Shown here: positions 10,201 to 18,645 of the stretch, piece by piece | Layout of the letters: each line of letters opens with the position of its first letter | Position numbering within the stretch: position 1 is the first letter of the stretch | Assembly: GCF_030246925.1 (NCBI RefSeq) | Contig: NZ_CP126740.1 | Location: 806,001 to 870,000 of the forward strand | From: Microbacterium sp. zg-Y625 | GTDB lineage: Bacteria; Actinomycetota; Actinomycetes; Actinomycetales; Microbacteriaceae | Reading direction: 5' to 3' | Length of the DNA stretch: 64,000 nt | The notes under the pieces: model-generated | The model's input: only the letters and a program-made list of their open reading frames with translations | Database searches by the model: none | Told to the model about the DNA's origin: nothing | Program-made: the position numbers and the translations under genes

Positions 10201-10925
10201 TAAGCGGAGAGGAACTCCCCGAAGGTGAGGGTCTCGGCGCGCTTGATGCTCGGCACCAGCAGCGAACGCGAGCCATCGGGCTTGGGCACGTCGATGGCGA
10301 TTCCGAGGTTGATGTGGGCCGGAGCCACCACCGACGGCTTGCCGTCGACCTCGGCGTAGTACACGTTCTGACTCGGGAAGGTCTTCAGCGCCTGGACGAT
10401 CGCCCAGCCGATGAGGTGCGTGAAGCTGACCTTGCCGCCCCGCGTGCGGGCCATGTGGTTGTTGATGACGATGCGGTTGTCGATCATCAGCTTCGCGGGG
10501 ATCGTGCGGACGCTCGTCGCGGTGGGGACCGTCAGCGACTGGTCCATGTTGGCCGCGAGGGTCTTCGTCATGCCGCGCAGCGGGGTGACGACGTCTTCGC
10601 CCGCCTCGCTCGGGGCGGCAGGCTTGCGGTCCTGCGCCTGCGCGGGGATCGGCTGCGGTGCGGCCGGCTTCGCGGTGGTGCGGGCCACCGGCTGCGTTCC
10701 GATGACGGGGATCGGAGCCGTCACGGGGTGCGGCTCGGCGGCAGCAGCGGGCTCGGCCGTTGCCACGGCACCGTCCGGCTGATAGGCCTCGAGAACCGGC
10801 CACCAGGCCTTGTCCACGGAGTTCTTGTCTGCCTTGAACTGCTCGTAGAGTTCGTCTACGAGCCACGCGTTCGCTCCGAACTCGCCTTCGCTCGAGGTTC
10901 CGACGCCGGTCACCTGGCTGGACAC
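7257..10925 (-). CDS. kgd: Multifunctional 2-oxoglutarate decarboxylase/dehydrogenase E1-E2 (Kgd)
   Basis: A 1222-residue actinobacterial Kgd/OdhA that fuses an E2-like acyltransferase to a thiamine-diphosphate E1. The order is an N-terminal helix (EFGANAWLVDELYEQF), an Ala/Pro-rich linker (about 50-110), the acyltransferase-like domain (about 125-345, ending with TYDHRVIQG), and E1 (about 375-1222) with IAMAHRGRLNVL, the cofactor region FHVNGDDPEAV and RRRGHNEGDDPSM. It decarboxylates 2-oxoglutarate in the TCA cycle and in the family is inhibited by the FHA protein GarA/OdhI. The GTG at 10925 was chosen because the conserved N-terminus starts there; the ORF runs on upstream without homology. 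It is divergent from guaB1. Confidence 0.94.
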   Translation of the reverse strand: MSSQVTGVGTSSEGEFGANAWLVDELYEQFKADKNSVDKAWWPVLEAYQPDGAVATAEPAAAAEPHPVTAPIPVIGTQPVARTTAKPAAPQPIPAQAQDRKPAAPSEAGEDVVTPLRGMTKTLAANMDQSLTVPTATSVRTIPAKLMIDNRIVINNHMARTRGGKVSFTHLIGWAIVQALKTFPSQNVYYAEVDGKPSVVAPAHINLGIAIDVPKPDGSRSLLVPSIKRAETLTFGEFLSAYEDLVTRARANKLAAADFQGTTISLTNPGGIGTVHSVPRLMKGQGCIVGAGALEYPAEFQGSSEKTLVNLGIGKTITLTSTYDHRVIQGAGSGEFLKIVHEMLTGRREFYTDIFAALRIPYAPIRWAGDINVDLAERIDKTARVQELINSFRVRGHLMADIDPLEYVQRTHPDLEIESHGLTFWDLDREFVTNGFAGKRTMKLREILGVLRDSYCRTLGIEYMHIQDPDQRAWFQNNVEAKYEKPNHDEQLRVLSKLNEAEAFETFLQTKYVGQKRFSLEGGESLIPLLDQVLRGAADVGLDGAAIAMAHRGRLNVLTNVAGKTYGQVFREFEGSVAIGSKSGSGDVKYHLGTEGTFVTDDGTELPVVLAANPSHLETVDGVLEGIVRAKQDRKPIGSFSWLPILVHGDAAFAGQGVVVETLQMSQLRGYRTGGTVHVVVNNQVGFTTLPQDARTSVYATDVAKTIQAPIFHVNGDDPEAVVRVAELAFRYREEFHRDVVIDLVCYRRRGHNEGDDPSMTQPLMTNLIEAKRSVRRLYTEALVGRGDITEEEYEQAKKDFQDRLEVAFAETHAAETGSTPVVAAGADAVEPAAGEPETTGVSREVVHLIGDAFVNKPEGFTVHNKLQQLLEKRHDMSRNGAIDWAFGELLAFGSLLLEGTNVRLAGQDARRGTFVQRHSVFHDRANGQEWLPLTNLSDNQGRFWAYDSLLSEYAAMAFEYGYSVERPDALVLWEAQFGDFADGAQTVIDTYLSAADQKWGQQSSVVLLLPHGYEGQGPDHSSARIERYLQLCAQDNMTVARPSTPASYFHLLRRQAYQRPRRPLVVFTPKAMLRLRGATSPVDDFLTGKFEPVLDDSRQLDRSAVKRVLLHAGKIHWDLRAELEKNPNPEIALVRMEQFYPSPVAELNAVIDSYPNAELVWVQDEPENQGAWPFIALEIVKHLHGRTIARVSRAAAASTATGSSKVHAIEQAEIMRAALTL

Positions 10926-11086
10926 GCTGGATCGCCTGCTTTCTTCGGTGAAGATCCGATCGCGCGCGGCATCGTCGTCGCCTGCGCGCACAACTGTCAA
11001 GGTTAGCCCCTTTTCGACGGTGTCCTCCGGCGGAAGCGCTGTTTCGCGCATTCGGCGAACTCCGAGCCGGGCGCGTCGCGCGCGGC

Positions 11087-11092
11087 TACCGT
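11087..11092 (+). promoter_or_regulatory. -10 box of leaderless guaB1
   Basis: TACCGT, then six bases, then the guaB1 ATG; no ribosome binding site is present. Confidence 0.5.
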
Positions 11093-11098
11093 GGAAAC

Positions 11099-12568
11099 AT
11101 GCGATTCTCCGGGGAGCGGCCTGCGGTCGATCTGACGTACTCCGACGTGTTCCTCGTGCCACGCCGATCGGCGGTGCAGAGCCGGCTCGAGGTGGATCTG
11201 GCGCCCGGCGACGGCACCGGCGCGACGATCCCGCTGGTGTCGTCCAACATGAACTCGGTCACCGGCGCCCGGCTGGCCTCCGTTCTCGCGCGCCGTGGGG
11301 GGCTCGGGGTGCTGCCTCAGGACATGCCGCTGCAGGAGCTGGATGCCGCGATCCGCTGGGTCAAGGACCAGCCGGTGCGGTGGGACACGCCGCTCGTGCT
11401 GCCGCCCGAGGCGACGGTCGCCGACGCCCGGCGGCTGCTGCCCGCGACGGAGGGACACGGCGTCCTCGTCGCCTCCGTTCCCGGGTCGGGCCCCGACGGG
11501 CGCCTCACGCGGGACGATGTGCTGGGCATCGTCCCCGCGCCGCGACTCGGGACCGCCCTCGCCGACGCCCGGCTGGGCGATCTGGTCAGGGGGCCCGCCG
11601 CCGCGATCGACGCCGACGACGTCGAGACCCCGCGGCAGGCGTTCGACCTCATCGTGGCCGCCGAGGCCGACGTCGTCTGCGTGCTGCACCACGGGCTGCT
11701 CGTCGGCACGCTCTCGCGCCGCAGCGCCCTGCGCTCGGCGCTCTACCGACCTGCCGTCGACGCCGACGGCAGGCTCATCGTCGCGGCGGCGGTCGGGATC
11801 AACGGCGATGTGGCCGCGAAGGCGAAGGCGCTTGCCGCCGCCGGCGTCGACGTGCTCGTGATGGACACGGCGCACGGGCACCAGGAGGGCATGCTGCGGG
11901 CCCTGCACGCCGTGTCGGCCCTCGATCTCGGCATCCCCATCGCGGCCGGCAACGTCGTCACGGCCGAGGGTGTCGCGGACCTCATGGCGGCGGGGGCGTC
12001 GATCCTGAAGGTCGGCGTGGGGCCGGGGGCGATGTGCACGACGCGCATGATGACCGCCGTCGGGCGCCCGCAGTTCTCGGCCGTGCTCGAGACCGCGCAG
12101 GCGGCCGCCGAGCACGGCGGACACGTGTGGGCCGACGGCGGCGTGCGCTACCCCCGGGACGTCGCGCTCGCGCTGGCGGCGGGTGCGGCATCCGTCATGA
12201 TCGGCTCCTGGTTCGCCGGCACGATCGAGGCGCCCGGCGAAGTGCAGACCGACGACGCGGGGCGCGCGTACAAGGAGTCGTGGGGCATGGCCTCGACCAA
12301 GGCCGTGCATGAGCGGTTCGGGCGGCTGGACCCCTATGAGCTGGCCCGCAGGGAGCTGTTCGCCGAGGGGATCTCGTCGTCGAAGATCTACCTGGACCCG
12401 CTGCGGCCGGGACTCGAGGATCTTCTGGACATGATCACCTCCGGCGTGCGCTCGTCGTTCACCTACGCCGGTGCGGCCAGCGTCGCGGAGTTCCACGACC
12501 GCGCCATGGTCGGCGTGCAGTCCGCGGCGGGCTACGAGGAGGGAAAGGCTCTGCCCGTCGGCTGGTGA
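11099..12568 (+). CDS. guaB1: GuaB1-family IMPDH-related protein (GMP reductase)
   Basis: 489 residues, with the TIM-barrel of the IMPDH/GMPR family interrupted by a CBS-like region (about residues 95-215). The active-site loop is GVGPGAMCTTRMMT with the catalytic cysteine at C313; DTAHGHQ, WADGGVRYPRDVALALAAGA and the C-terminal flap complete the fold. Actinobacterial GuaB1 proteins, unlike the essential GuaB2, have been shown in Mycobacterium to be GMP reductases (GMP to IMP, purine salvage). A C-terminal segment (SWGMASTKAV, EGISSSKIYLDP) is the family's usual extension. The ATG is fixed by the -10 box at 11087-11092. Confidence 0.9.
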   Translation: MRFSGERPAVDLTYSDVFLVPRRSAVQSRLEVDLAPGDGTGATIPLVSSNMNSVTGARLASVLARRGGLGVLPQDMPLQELDAAIRWVKDQPVRWDTPLVLPPEATVADARRLLPATEGHGVLVASVPGSGPDGRLTRDDVLGIVPAPRLGTALADARLGDLVRGPAAAIDADDVETPRQAFDLIVAAEADVVCVLHHGLLVGTLSRRSALRSALYRPAVDADGRLIVAAAVGINGDVAAKAKALAAAGVDVLVMDTAHGHQEGMLRALHAVSALDLGIPIAAGNVVTAEGVADLMAAGASILKVGVGPGAMCTTRMMTAVGRPQFSAVLETAQAAAEHGGHVWADGGVRYPRDVALALAAGAASVMIGSWFAGTIEAPGEVQTDDAGRAYKESWGMASTKAVHERFGRLDPYELARRELFAEGISSSKIYLDPLRPGLEDLLDMITSGVRSSFTYAGAASVAEFHDRAMVGVQSAAGYEEGKALPVGW

Positions 12569-12635
12569 TCCCGTAGAATTCCCCTACGATGGACGACCCT
12601 CCCAGTAGTAGATGCTCGCCCCACCGACCCTTTCT

Positions 12636-12648
12636 CCCCGTGACGGGG
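12636..12648 (+). promoter_or_regulatory. Short hairpin covering the ribosome site of the first CNNM gene
   Basis: CCCCG (12636-12640) and CGGGG (12644-12648) form a tight stem with a TGA loop. The 3' arm overlaps the only purine-rich run (GGGGGG) in front of the start, so folding could hide the ribosome binding site. No named riboswitch class was recognised in the 88-base leader. Confidence 0.35.
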
Positions 12649-12659
12649 GGTGACGCGTG

Positions 12660-13985
12660 ATGGATTACGTGATGTTGGGCGTGGGGCTGCTTCTGACAGT
12701 CGGCACCGGCCTGTTCGTCGCCAGTGAGTTCGCCCTGGTGAACCTGGACCGGGCGGATCTGGAGTCGCGTCAGGCCGCGGGCGAGACCCGCCTGTCGATC
12801 ACCATCTCGGCGCTGCGCATCACCTCGACGCACCTGTCGAGCGCGCAACTCGGCATCACGCTGACGACGCTGCTCACCGGCTACACGATGGAGCCGGCGA
12901 TCTCGAACCTGCTCGCGCCGGTCTTCGGCGCGTGGGGCTGGTCGGAGGCGGTCTCCCGCCCCGTGGCCGCCGTGGTCGGCATGTCGATCGCGACGGTCTT
13001 CTCGATGATCCTCGGCGAGCTCGTGCCGAAGAACTTCGCCCTCGCCATCCCCCGCCAGACCGCGAAGCTCGTGATGCCCTTCCAGGTCGGGTTCACCACG
13101 GTCTTCCGCCCCGCCGTCTCGGTGCTCAACGGCAGCGCCAACGGCATCCTCCGCGCCATGGGGGTGGAGCCGAAGGAGGAACTCTCCGGCGCCCGCACCG
13201 CCGAGGAGCTGTCGAGCCTCGTTCGCCGCTCGGCCAGCGCCGGCGTGCTCGAGCAGGACACCGCGTCGCTGCTGCAGCGCACCCTGACCTTCTCCCGCCT
13301 CACCGCCGCCGACGTCATGACGCCGCGGCCCAGCGTGCACGCCGTCGCCGCCTCGGACTCGGTCGAGGACGTCATCCAGCTCGCTCGGCGCACCGGTCAC
13401 AGCCGGTTCCCCGTGTACGACGACTCGATGGACGACATCACCGGCGTCGTGCACGTCAAGGCCGCCGTCAGCGTGCCGCGGGAGCGCCGCGCCGACGTGC
13501 CGGCGGCCGCGATCGCCTCGGAGCCGCTGCGTGTGCCCGAGGCGGTGCACCTGGACGCCCTCATCTCGGAGCTGCGGGCGCGCGGCTATCAGATGGCCGT
13601 CGTGGTCGACGAGTACGGCGGCACCGCCGGGGTCGTGACACTGGAGGACCTCGTGGAGGAGATCGTCGGCGAGGTGCTCGACGAGCACGACCGCAGCCGC
13701 GCGGGCATCGTGCGCGCGGCCGGTCTCGTGACGTTCCCGGGGGAGCTCCGCCCTGACGAGCTGCGCGACCGCACCGGCATCCGCGTTCCCGAAGGGGACG
13801 TGTACGACACCGTGGGCGGGTATGTCATGAGCGTGCTGGAGCGCATCCCCGTCGTCGGCGACAGCATCGAGCTCGAAGACGGCACCCTGACGGTGCAGCG
13901 CATGGACGGACGACGCGTCGGACGGGTGAGGTTCACCCCGCGCCCGCTCGCCGAGGGCGACGAAGAAGGGGCACGCGATGAGTGA
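12660..13985 (+). CDS. CNNM/CorC-family transmembrane transporter protein (DUF21-CBS-CorC_HlyC)
   Basis: 441 residues. The DUF21 membrane domain (about 1-190) holds four hydrophobic segments and begins FVASEFALVNLDR. Then come a CBS pair (about 215-335; DVMTPRPSVHAV and VVVDEYGGTAGVVTLEDLVEEIVGEV) and a CorC_HlyC FAD-like domain (about 350-430). The family is linked to magnesium and cobalt export; older names include hemolysin C. The start is ATG 12660 or GTG 12657, one codon apart. The last eight bases overlap the next gene, a paralogue, so the two products are probably made together and may form a heteromer. Confidence 0.88.
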   Translation: MDYVMLGVGLLLTVGTGLFVASEFALVNLDRADLESRQAAGETRLSITISALRITSTHLSSAQLGITLTTLLTGYTMEPAISNLLAPVFGAWGWSEAVSRPVAAVVGMSIATVFSMILGELVPKNFALAIPRQTAKLVMPFQVGFTTVFRPAVSVLNGSANGILRAMGVEPKEELSGARTAEELSSLVRRSASAGVLEQDTASLLQRTLTFSRLTAADVMTPRPSVHAVAASDSVEDVIQLARRTGHSRFPVYDDSMDDITGVVHVKAAVSVPRERRADVPAAAIASEPLRVPEAVHLDALISELRARGYQMAVVVDEYGGTAGVVTLEDLVEEIVGEVLDEHDRSRAGIVRAAGLVTFPGELRPDELRDRTGIRVPEGDVYDTVGGYVMSVLERIPVVGDSIELEDGTLTVQRMDGRRVGRVRFTPRPLAEGDEEGARDE

Positions 13986-15033
13986 CTGGGCCGGAATCGC
14001 ATGGCTCGTCGTGCTGCTGGTGTTCAACGCGTTCTTCGTGGGCGCCGAGTTCGCCGTCATCTCCGCGCGTCGCTCGCAGATCGAGCCGCTGGCCGAGAAG
14101 GGGTCCCGCCCGGCCAAGACGGCGCTGTGGGCCATGGAGCACGCCACGCTCATGCTCGCGACCTGCCAGCTGGGCATCACGATCTGCTCCCTGCTGATCC
14201 TCAACGTCTCCGAGCCGGCCATCCACCACCTGCTGGCCGTTCCGCTGGGGCTGACGGGGCTCGGCGAGGGGGTCGTCGACGTCATCGCGTTCGTCATCGC
14301 CCTGCTGCTGGTGTCGTATCTGCACGTCGTGTTCGGCGAGATGGTGCCGAAGAACCTCGCGTTCTCGCTGCCGGATCGCGCGGTGCTGCTGCTGGCCACG
14401 CCCCTGGTGTGGGTGTCGAGGCTCTTCCACCCGATCATCGTGACCCTCAACTGGATCGCCAACCACGTGCTGCGGCTGTTCCGCGTCGAGCCGAAGGACG
14501 AGGCCGCCTCGACCTTCACGCTCGACGAGGTCGCGACGATCGTGAACCAGTCGCGCATCGAGGGCGTGCTCGACGACGCCTCCGGCACGGTCGCGGCCGC
14601 GGTGGAGTTCACCGACAAGAAGGCCAAGGACGTCGCGGTGCCGCTGTCGTCGCTGGTGACCCTGCCCGAATCGACCACGCCGGACGAGATCGAACGGGCG
14701 GTGGCCAAGCACGGCTTCTCGCGCTACGTCATCGTCGACGGCGAGGGGGCGCCGCTCGGGTACGTGCATCTGAAGGACGTGCTGCGCGAGGCCGAAGGCC
14801 CGGATGCCGCGACGGCCTCATCCGCACCGGTGAAGCCCAAGCGCATCCATCACATGGTGCCGGTGTCCGAGACGACCGACCTCGAAGACGCGCTCGCGAT
14901 CATGCGCCGCTCCAGCCGCCACCTCGCGCAGGTGCGCGATCAGTCCGGCCGCACCACCGCGGTGCTCTTCCTCGAGGACATCATCGAAGAGCTGGTCGGC
15001 GAAGTGCAGGACGCCACGCGGCGCCTGCGGTGA
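13978..15033 (+). CDS. CNNM/CorC-family transmembrane protein, second paralogue
   Basis: 351 residues with the same DUF21 domain (about 1-190; FNAFFVGAEFAVISARRSQIEP) and a CBS pair (about 205-345; DVAVPLSSLVTLP and VLFLEDIIEELVGEV), but no C-terminal CorC_HlyC domain, which makes it about 90 residues shorter than its neighbour. Its start lies within the last eight bases of the preceding gene. The tandem long-plus-short pair is common in Actinobacteria. The transported ion is not determined by the sequence. Confidence 0.86.
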   Translation: MSDWAGIAWLVVLLVFNAFFVGAEFAVISARRSQIEPLAEKGSRPAKTALWAMEHATLMLATCQLGITICSLLILNVSEPAIHHLLAVPLGLTGLGEGVVDVIAFVIALLLVSYLHVVFGEMVPKNLAFSLPDRAVLLLATPLVWVSRLFHPIIVTLNWIANHVLRLFRVEPKDEAASTFTLDEVATIVNQSRIEGVLDDASGTVAAAVEFTDKKAKDVAVPLSSLVTLPESTTPDEIERAVAKHGFSRYVIVDGEGAPLGYVHLKDVLREAEGPDAATASSAPVKPKRIHHMVPVSETTDLEDALAIMRRSSRHLAQVRDQSGRTTAVLFLEDIIEELVGEVQDATRRLR

Positions 15034-15045
15034 GGGGCGTCGGGT

Positions 15046-16128
15046 TCAGCGGCGGCGTGCCCGGACGTACTGCGGCGGCCAGTAGCCGATGTCCTCGCCG
15101 AGCTCGCCCGCGGCGCGCAGTGCGAAGTGCGGGTCGCGCAGCCATTCCCGTCCGGCCGTGATGACGTCGGCGTCGCCGTGGGCGAGGATCCGCTCGGCCT
15201 GCGCGGCATCCGTGATCTCGCCCACGGCGCTGACCGGAATGCCTGCCGTCGCCCGCACCCGTGCGGCGAGCGGCACCTGATACCCGGGCCCGGTGGTGAT
15301 GCGCTGATGGGCGACGAGCCCGCCGCTGGAGACGTCCACGAGCGAGACGCCACGCTCGGCCACCCAACCGGCGACGGTCGCGGTCTCGTCCACGTCCCAG
15401 CCGCCTTCGGCCCAGTCGGTCGCCGAGAAGCGCACGATCAGCGGCACGCCCGGCGCCGCCGCGGCCACCGCATCGCAGACCCGCAGCAGCAGTCGTGCGC
15501 GTCCCTCGAGCGAGCCGCCGTACTCGTCGTCGCGCAGGTTCGCCAGCGGCGAGAGGAACTGGTGCAGCAGATACCCGTGGGCGGCGTGGATCTCCAGCAC
15601 CTCGAACCCGGCCGCCACGGCGCGCGCCGCGGCGGCCCCGAACGCGTCGACGATGCGGTCGATGCCGGCCCGATCCAGCGCCTCGGGCGTGGCGAAGCCC
15701 TCGAAGGCGACGGCGGACGGCGCCACGGTGGGCCAGCCGCCGTCGGCGAGGGGGACACTCCCGCGGTGCCCCGAGAAAGGCGACCATGTCGAGGCCTTCC
15801 GCCCGGCGTGGGCGAGCTGCACGGCCGGCACCGCGCCTCGGCGGCGGATGGCGGCGGCGATGGGCGCCCACGCGTCGCGCTGAGCGTCGTTCCAGAGGCC
15901 CACATCCTCGGGGGAGATCCGTCCCTCCGGCGAGACGGCGGTGGCCTCGGCCGTGATGAGGCCCGCCCCGCCGGAGGCGAACTGCGCGAGGTGCACGTGG
16001 TGCCATTCGCCGGGCATGCCGTCTTCGGCCGAGTACTGACACATGGGGGCGACCCAGAGCCGGTTGCGGGCGGTGACCGCGGTGGCCGGGTCGCTGCCGA
16101 GGACGAAGGGCTGGAACAGCAGGGTCAC
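15046..16128 (-). CDS. NADH:flavin oxidoreductase of the old-yellow-enzyme family (YqjM-like)
   Basis: 360 residues, an FMN TIM-barrel ene-reductase. PMCQYSAEDG contains the redox-tuning cysteine and tyrosine that mark the YqjM subgroup; EIHAAHGYLLHQFLSPLAN carries the two substrate-binding histidines; VQLAHAGRKAS and LRDPHFALRAA are further family blocks. It would reduce activated C=C bonds of enones; the physiological substrate is unknown. GTG 16128 is supported by GGAGG six bases upstream. It is convergent with the second CNNM gene and divergent from nnrD across 30 bases. Confidence 0.92.
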   Translation of the reverse strand: MTLLFQPFVLGSDPATAVTARNRLWVAPMCQYSAEDGMPGEWHHVHLAQFASGGAGLITAEATAVSPEGRISPEDVGLWNDAQRDAWAPIAAAIRRRGAVPAVQLAHAGRKASTWSPFSGHRGSVPLADGGWPTVAPSAVAFEGFATPEALDRAGIDRIVDAFGAAAARAVAAGFEVLEIHAAHGYLLHQFLSPLANLRDDEYGGSLEGRARLLLRVCDAVAAAAPGVPLIVRFSATDWAEGGWDVDETATVAGWVAERGVSLVDVSSGGLVAHQRITTGPGYQVPLAARVRATAGIPVSAVGEITDAAQAERILAHGDADVITAGREWLRDPHFALRAAGELGEDIGYWPPQYVRARRR

Positions 16129-16145
16129 GGTGCCTCCGGCACGGG

Positions 16146-16151
16146 TAGGGT
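16146..16151 (+). promoter_or_regulatory. -10 box of leaderless nnrD
   Basis: TAGGGT, seven bases, then the nnrD ATG at 16159. The box sits within 25 bases of the divergent old-yellow-enzyme start. Confidence 0.55.
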
Positions 16152-16158
16152 GGCGCCC

Positions 16159-17001
16159 ATGGTCGGAACGCGGGCGTGGACGAGTGCGGATGTCGCGGCG
16201 TCTCTGCGGATGCCAACGGACGCCGACCACAAGTATTCCCGTGGCGTCGTGGGTGTGCGAACCGGCTCGGACCGCTATCCGGGCGCGGCGGTGCTGGGTG
16301 TCGAGGCCGCATGGCGCACGGGCATCGGCATGGTCCGCTACGTCGGACCCGAGGCCGCCGCCGCCGCGGTGCTGGCCCGGCGCCCCGAGACGGTGACCGG
16401 CGACGGGCGCGTGCAGGCATGGCTGATCGGGTCGGGAACGGATGCCGCGGAGCGCGCCCGCGCCGAGACCGGGGCGCTTCGCCATCTGCTCACCGGCGAC
16501 GTTCCGGTGGTGGCCGATGCCGGAGCGCTGGACCTCGTCGCCGGGGCCACCGCGCCCGTCGTCGTCACCCCCCACGAGCGGGAGCACGCGACGCTGCGGG
16601 CGGCCCTCGGGCTCGACGAGCCCGTCGATGCGGATCGTGTGACTGCGGCCCTCGACACCGCCGCGGCGCTCGGGGGCGTCGTTGTGCTCAAGGGCGCCGA
16701 GACGATCGTCGCGGCGCCGGACGGCACGGCGGTGCGGGTGCGGGCGGGCACGCCGTGGCTGGCGACAGCCGGGACCGGAGACGTGCTGGGCGGCGTGATC
16801 GCGGCGCTCGTCGCGGGGCGCGCTGCCCGCGGCGACGTCGACCCGACGGGGCTCGCGGCGTCGGCGGCATCGGGGGCGTGGCTGCACGGGCAGGCGGGCG
16901 CGTTGGCATCCCGTGATCTGGGCGGGGGACCCGTCACGGCGCTGGATGTCGCGGCGGCCCTTCCGCGCGTGGTCGGAGCCGTGCTGTCGGGGCGCTTCTG
17001 A
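16159..17001 (+). CDS. nnrD: ADP-dependent NAD(P)H-hydrate dehydratase
   Basis: 280 residues of the YjeF C-terminal (carbohydrate-kinase-like) family. It repairs hydrated NADH and NADPH. KYSRGVVGVRTGSDRYPGAAVLG is the N-terminal glycine-rich block (written here as KYSRGVVGV ... GAAVLG), and WLATAGTGDVLGGVIAAL is the nucleotide-binding block with the GTGD motif. The epimerase partner NnrE is neither fused nor adjacent; in many bacteria both are one protein. The start is set by the -10 box seven bases upstream. A GT87-type gene follows after 32 bases from its own leaderless promoter. Confidence 0.9.
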   Translation: MVGTRAWTSADVAASLRMPTDADHKYSRGVVGVRTGSDRYPGAAVLGVEAAWRTGIGMVRYVGPEAAAAAVLARRPETVTGDGRVQAWLIGSGTDAAERARAETGALRHLLTGDVPVVADAGALDLVAGATAPVVVTPHEREHATLRAALGLDEPVDADRVTAALDTAAALGGVVVLKGAETIVAAPDGTAVRVRAGTPWLATAGTGDVLGGVIAALVAGRAARGDVDPTGLAASAASGAWLHGQAGALASRDLGGGPVTALDVAAALPRVVGAVLSGRF

Positions 17002-17033
17002 CCCGCGCGGCCCCGGTCCGTAGGATGGGCACC

Positions 17034-18290
17034 GTGTCGAGGCGTGCGCTGCTGTGGCTTGCCTTCGCCGTCGTGCACGTCGGCGTCGCGGGGCTGGGCT
17101 TCGTCATGCCGAACCAGCCCATGGGCGATGTATACCTGGTGTACGAGCCCTGGTCGTCCTGTGCACTGTGGGGCGGCTCCTCGGCGTACTGCCCCGACGG
17201 CCGCGAGGTCATGGGCGTCACGGCGCCCTGGGTGTACCCCCAGCTGGCGCTCGTCCCGATGCTGGCGGGGTGGCTGTTCGCCGGTCCGGTCGGCTACACC
17301 GTGGGCTGGGCGGTCGTCGTCACGATCGTCGATGCGGTGGCGTTCGCGGTGCTGGTGGGTGGTGGGCGCTCCCGCGGCCGCGTGGCCGGCGCCTGGTTCT
17401 GGCTTGCGTTCATCGCGCTGCTGGGTCCCGTTGGTCTGTACCGCCTCGACGGGCTGACGGTCGCCCTCGCGGTCATGGGATGCCTGTGGCTCACGTGCCG
17501 GCCGTTCCTCGCCTCCGTGCTGCTGGCGGTGGCGACCTGGATCAAAGTGTGGCCGGCCGCGCTCCTGGCAGCCGCCGTCATCGCCCTGCGCCCCCGGAGG
17601 AAGATCGTCGCGGGGGCCGTGGTCGTTTCCGCCGTCACGGCGGCGGCGGTGCTGGCGGCGGGGGGCGGCGCGCACCTCTTCGGGTTCGTCCGCGGTCAGG
17701 CCGAGCGCGGGCTGCAGATCGAGGCACCGGTCAGCGCCGTGCACATGTGGCTCGCCGCGCTGCGGGTGCCGGGATCCCAGATCTACTACGACGGGGTCAT
17801 GCTGACCTTCCAGGTCGCCGGGCCCGGCGTCGAGACGCTGAGCGCGGCGATGACTCCGCTGCTGGTGGCGGTCATGCTGGCGGTGGCCGGCGTCGGGGCG
17901 CTCAAGGTGCGCCGGGGCGCGCACGTGGTCGGGCTGCTCCCGCCGCTGGCGCTCAGCCTGGTGCTGACCTTCGTCGTGGTGAACAAGGTGGGCTCGCCGC
18001 AGTTCGCGACGTGGCTGGTCGCGCCGCTCGTGCTCGGGCTCGTGCTCGACCGGCGCCGCTGGTGGCGGCCGGCCGTGCTGGCGCTGGCGATCGCCCTGCT
18101 CACGCAGCTGGTCTACCCGATCCTCTACGGCGGCGTGCTCGCTGCGTCGCCCCTGCCGGTGGCCGTGCTCACCCTCCGCAACGTGCTCTACGTCGCGCTG
18201 TGGGTGTGGGCGCTGGTGCGCCTCGCCCGCGTGCGCGTGGCCACCGCAGCGCCGCGCCGCGCGGCATCCGCCCCTTTCGTGTCCATCTGA
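17034..18290 (+). CDS. Polytopic membrane glycosyltransferase, GT87/DUF2029-like
   Basis: 418 residues with about ten hydrophobic helices spread along the chain. A periplasmic-side loop MGDVYLVYEPW contains the acidic residue expected near the first loop of GT-C enzymes, and TWIKVWPAALL is typical of DUF2029 polyprenyl-phosphate-mannose mannosyltransferases. It probably adds mannose to a lipid or cell-envelope glycan on the outer face of the membrane. GTG 17034 was preferred over the upstream ATG 17025 because TAGGAT lies seven bases before it; the ATG overlaps that -10 box. Family assignment is by overall pattern, so the sugar is inferred. Confidence 0.7.
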   Translation: MSRRALLWLAFAVVHVGVAGLGFVMPNQPMGDVYLVYEPWSSCALWGGSSAYCPDGREVMGVTAPWVYPQLALVPMLAGWLFAGPVGYTVGWAVVVTIVDAVAFAVLVGGGRSRGRVAGAWFWLAFIALLGPVGLYRLDGLTVALAVMGCLWLTCRPFLASVLLAVATWIKVWPAALLAAAVIALRPRRKIVAGAVVVSAVTAAAVLAAGGGAHLFGFVRGQAERGLQIEAPVSAVHMWLAALRVPGSQIYYDGVMLTFQVAGPGVETLSAAMTPLLVAVMLAVAGVGALKVRRGAHVVGLLPPLALSLVLTFVVVNKVGSPQFATWLVAPLVLGLVLDRRRWWRPAVLALAIALLTQLVYPILYGGVLAASPLPVAVLTLRNVLYVALWVWALVRLARVRVATAAPRRAASAPFVSI

Positions 18291-18306
18291 TCCCTGGAGG
18301 GTCCCC

Positions 18307-18639
18307 ATGCTCATCGCCTTCTCCGTCGCCCCCAGCGGCACCGGTCGCGCCGACGGCTCGGTGCACGACGCGGTCGCCGCAGCCGTCGCCGTCGTGCGCG
18401 CCTCTGGCCTGCCGCATCGCACGACCTCGATGTTCACCGAGGTCGAGGGCGAGTGGGACGAGGTGTTCGACGTCGTCAAGCGGGCCACCGAGGCCGTCCT
18501 GCCGTTCGGGTCGCGGGTGTCGCTCGTGCTGAAGGCCGACATCCGCCCGGGTCACACCGGAGAGATCGACGGCAAGGTGGAACGTCTCGAGCAGGCGCTG
18601 GATGCCGCAGAGAACGCGTCTGCAGGCACCGAGGACTGA
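18307..18639 (+). CDS. MTH1187-family thiamine-binding protein
   Basis: 110 residues of the DUF77/MTH1187/YkoF group, small ferredoxin-like proteins that bind the HMP part of thiamine. The chain opens IAFSVAPSG, followed by VHDAVAAAVAVVRASGLPHRT, EGEWDEVFDVVKRATEAV and SLVLKADIRPGH, all standard for the family. A strong ribosome site (GGAGG) lies before the ATG. It follows the GT87 gene by 16 bases and precedes the NUDIX gene by six, so the three may be co-transcribed; no thiamine transporter is nearby. Confidence 0.87.
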   Translation: MLIAFSVAPSGTGRADGSVHDAVAAAVAVVRASGLPHRTTSMFTEVEGEWDEVFDVVKRATEAVLPFGSRVSLVLKADIRPGHTGEIDGKVERLEQALDAAENASAGTED

Positions 18640-18645
18640 CCGGCG

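Noticed and set aside
7302..11006. A very long open frame (1234 codons) on the plus strand opposite kgd
   Set aside because: It mirrors the third-position GC of kgd and has no recognisable domain. Other long mirror frames opposite aroA, metX and the TPM gene were dropped for the same reason.
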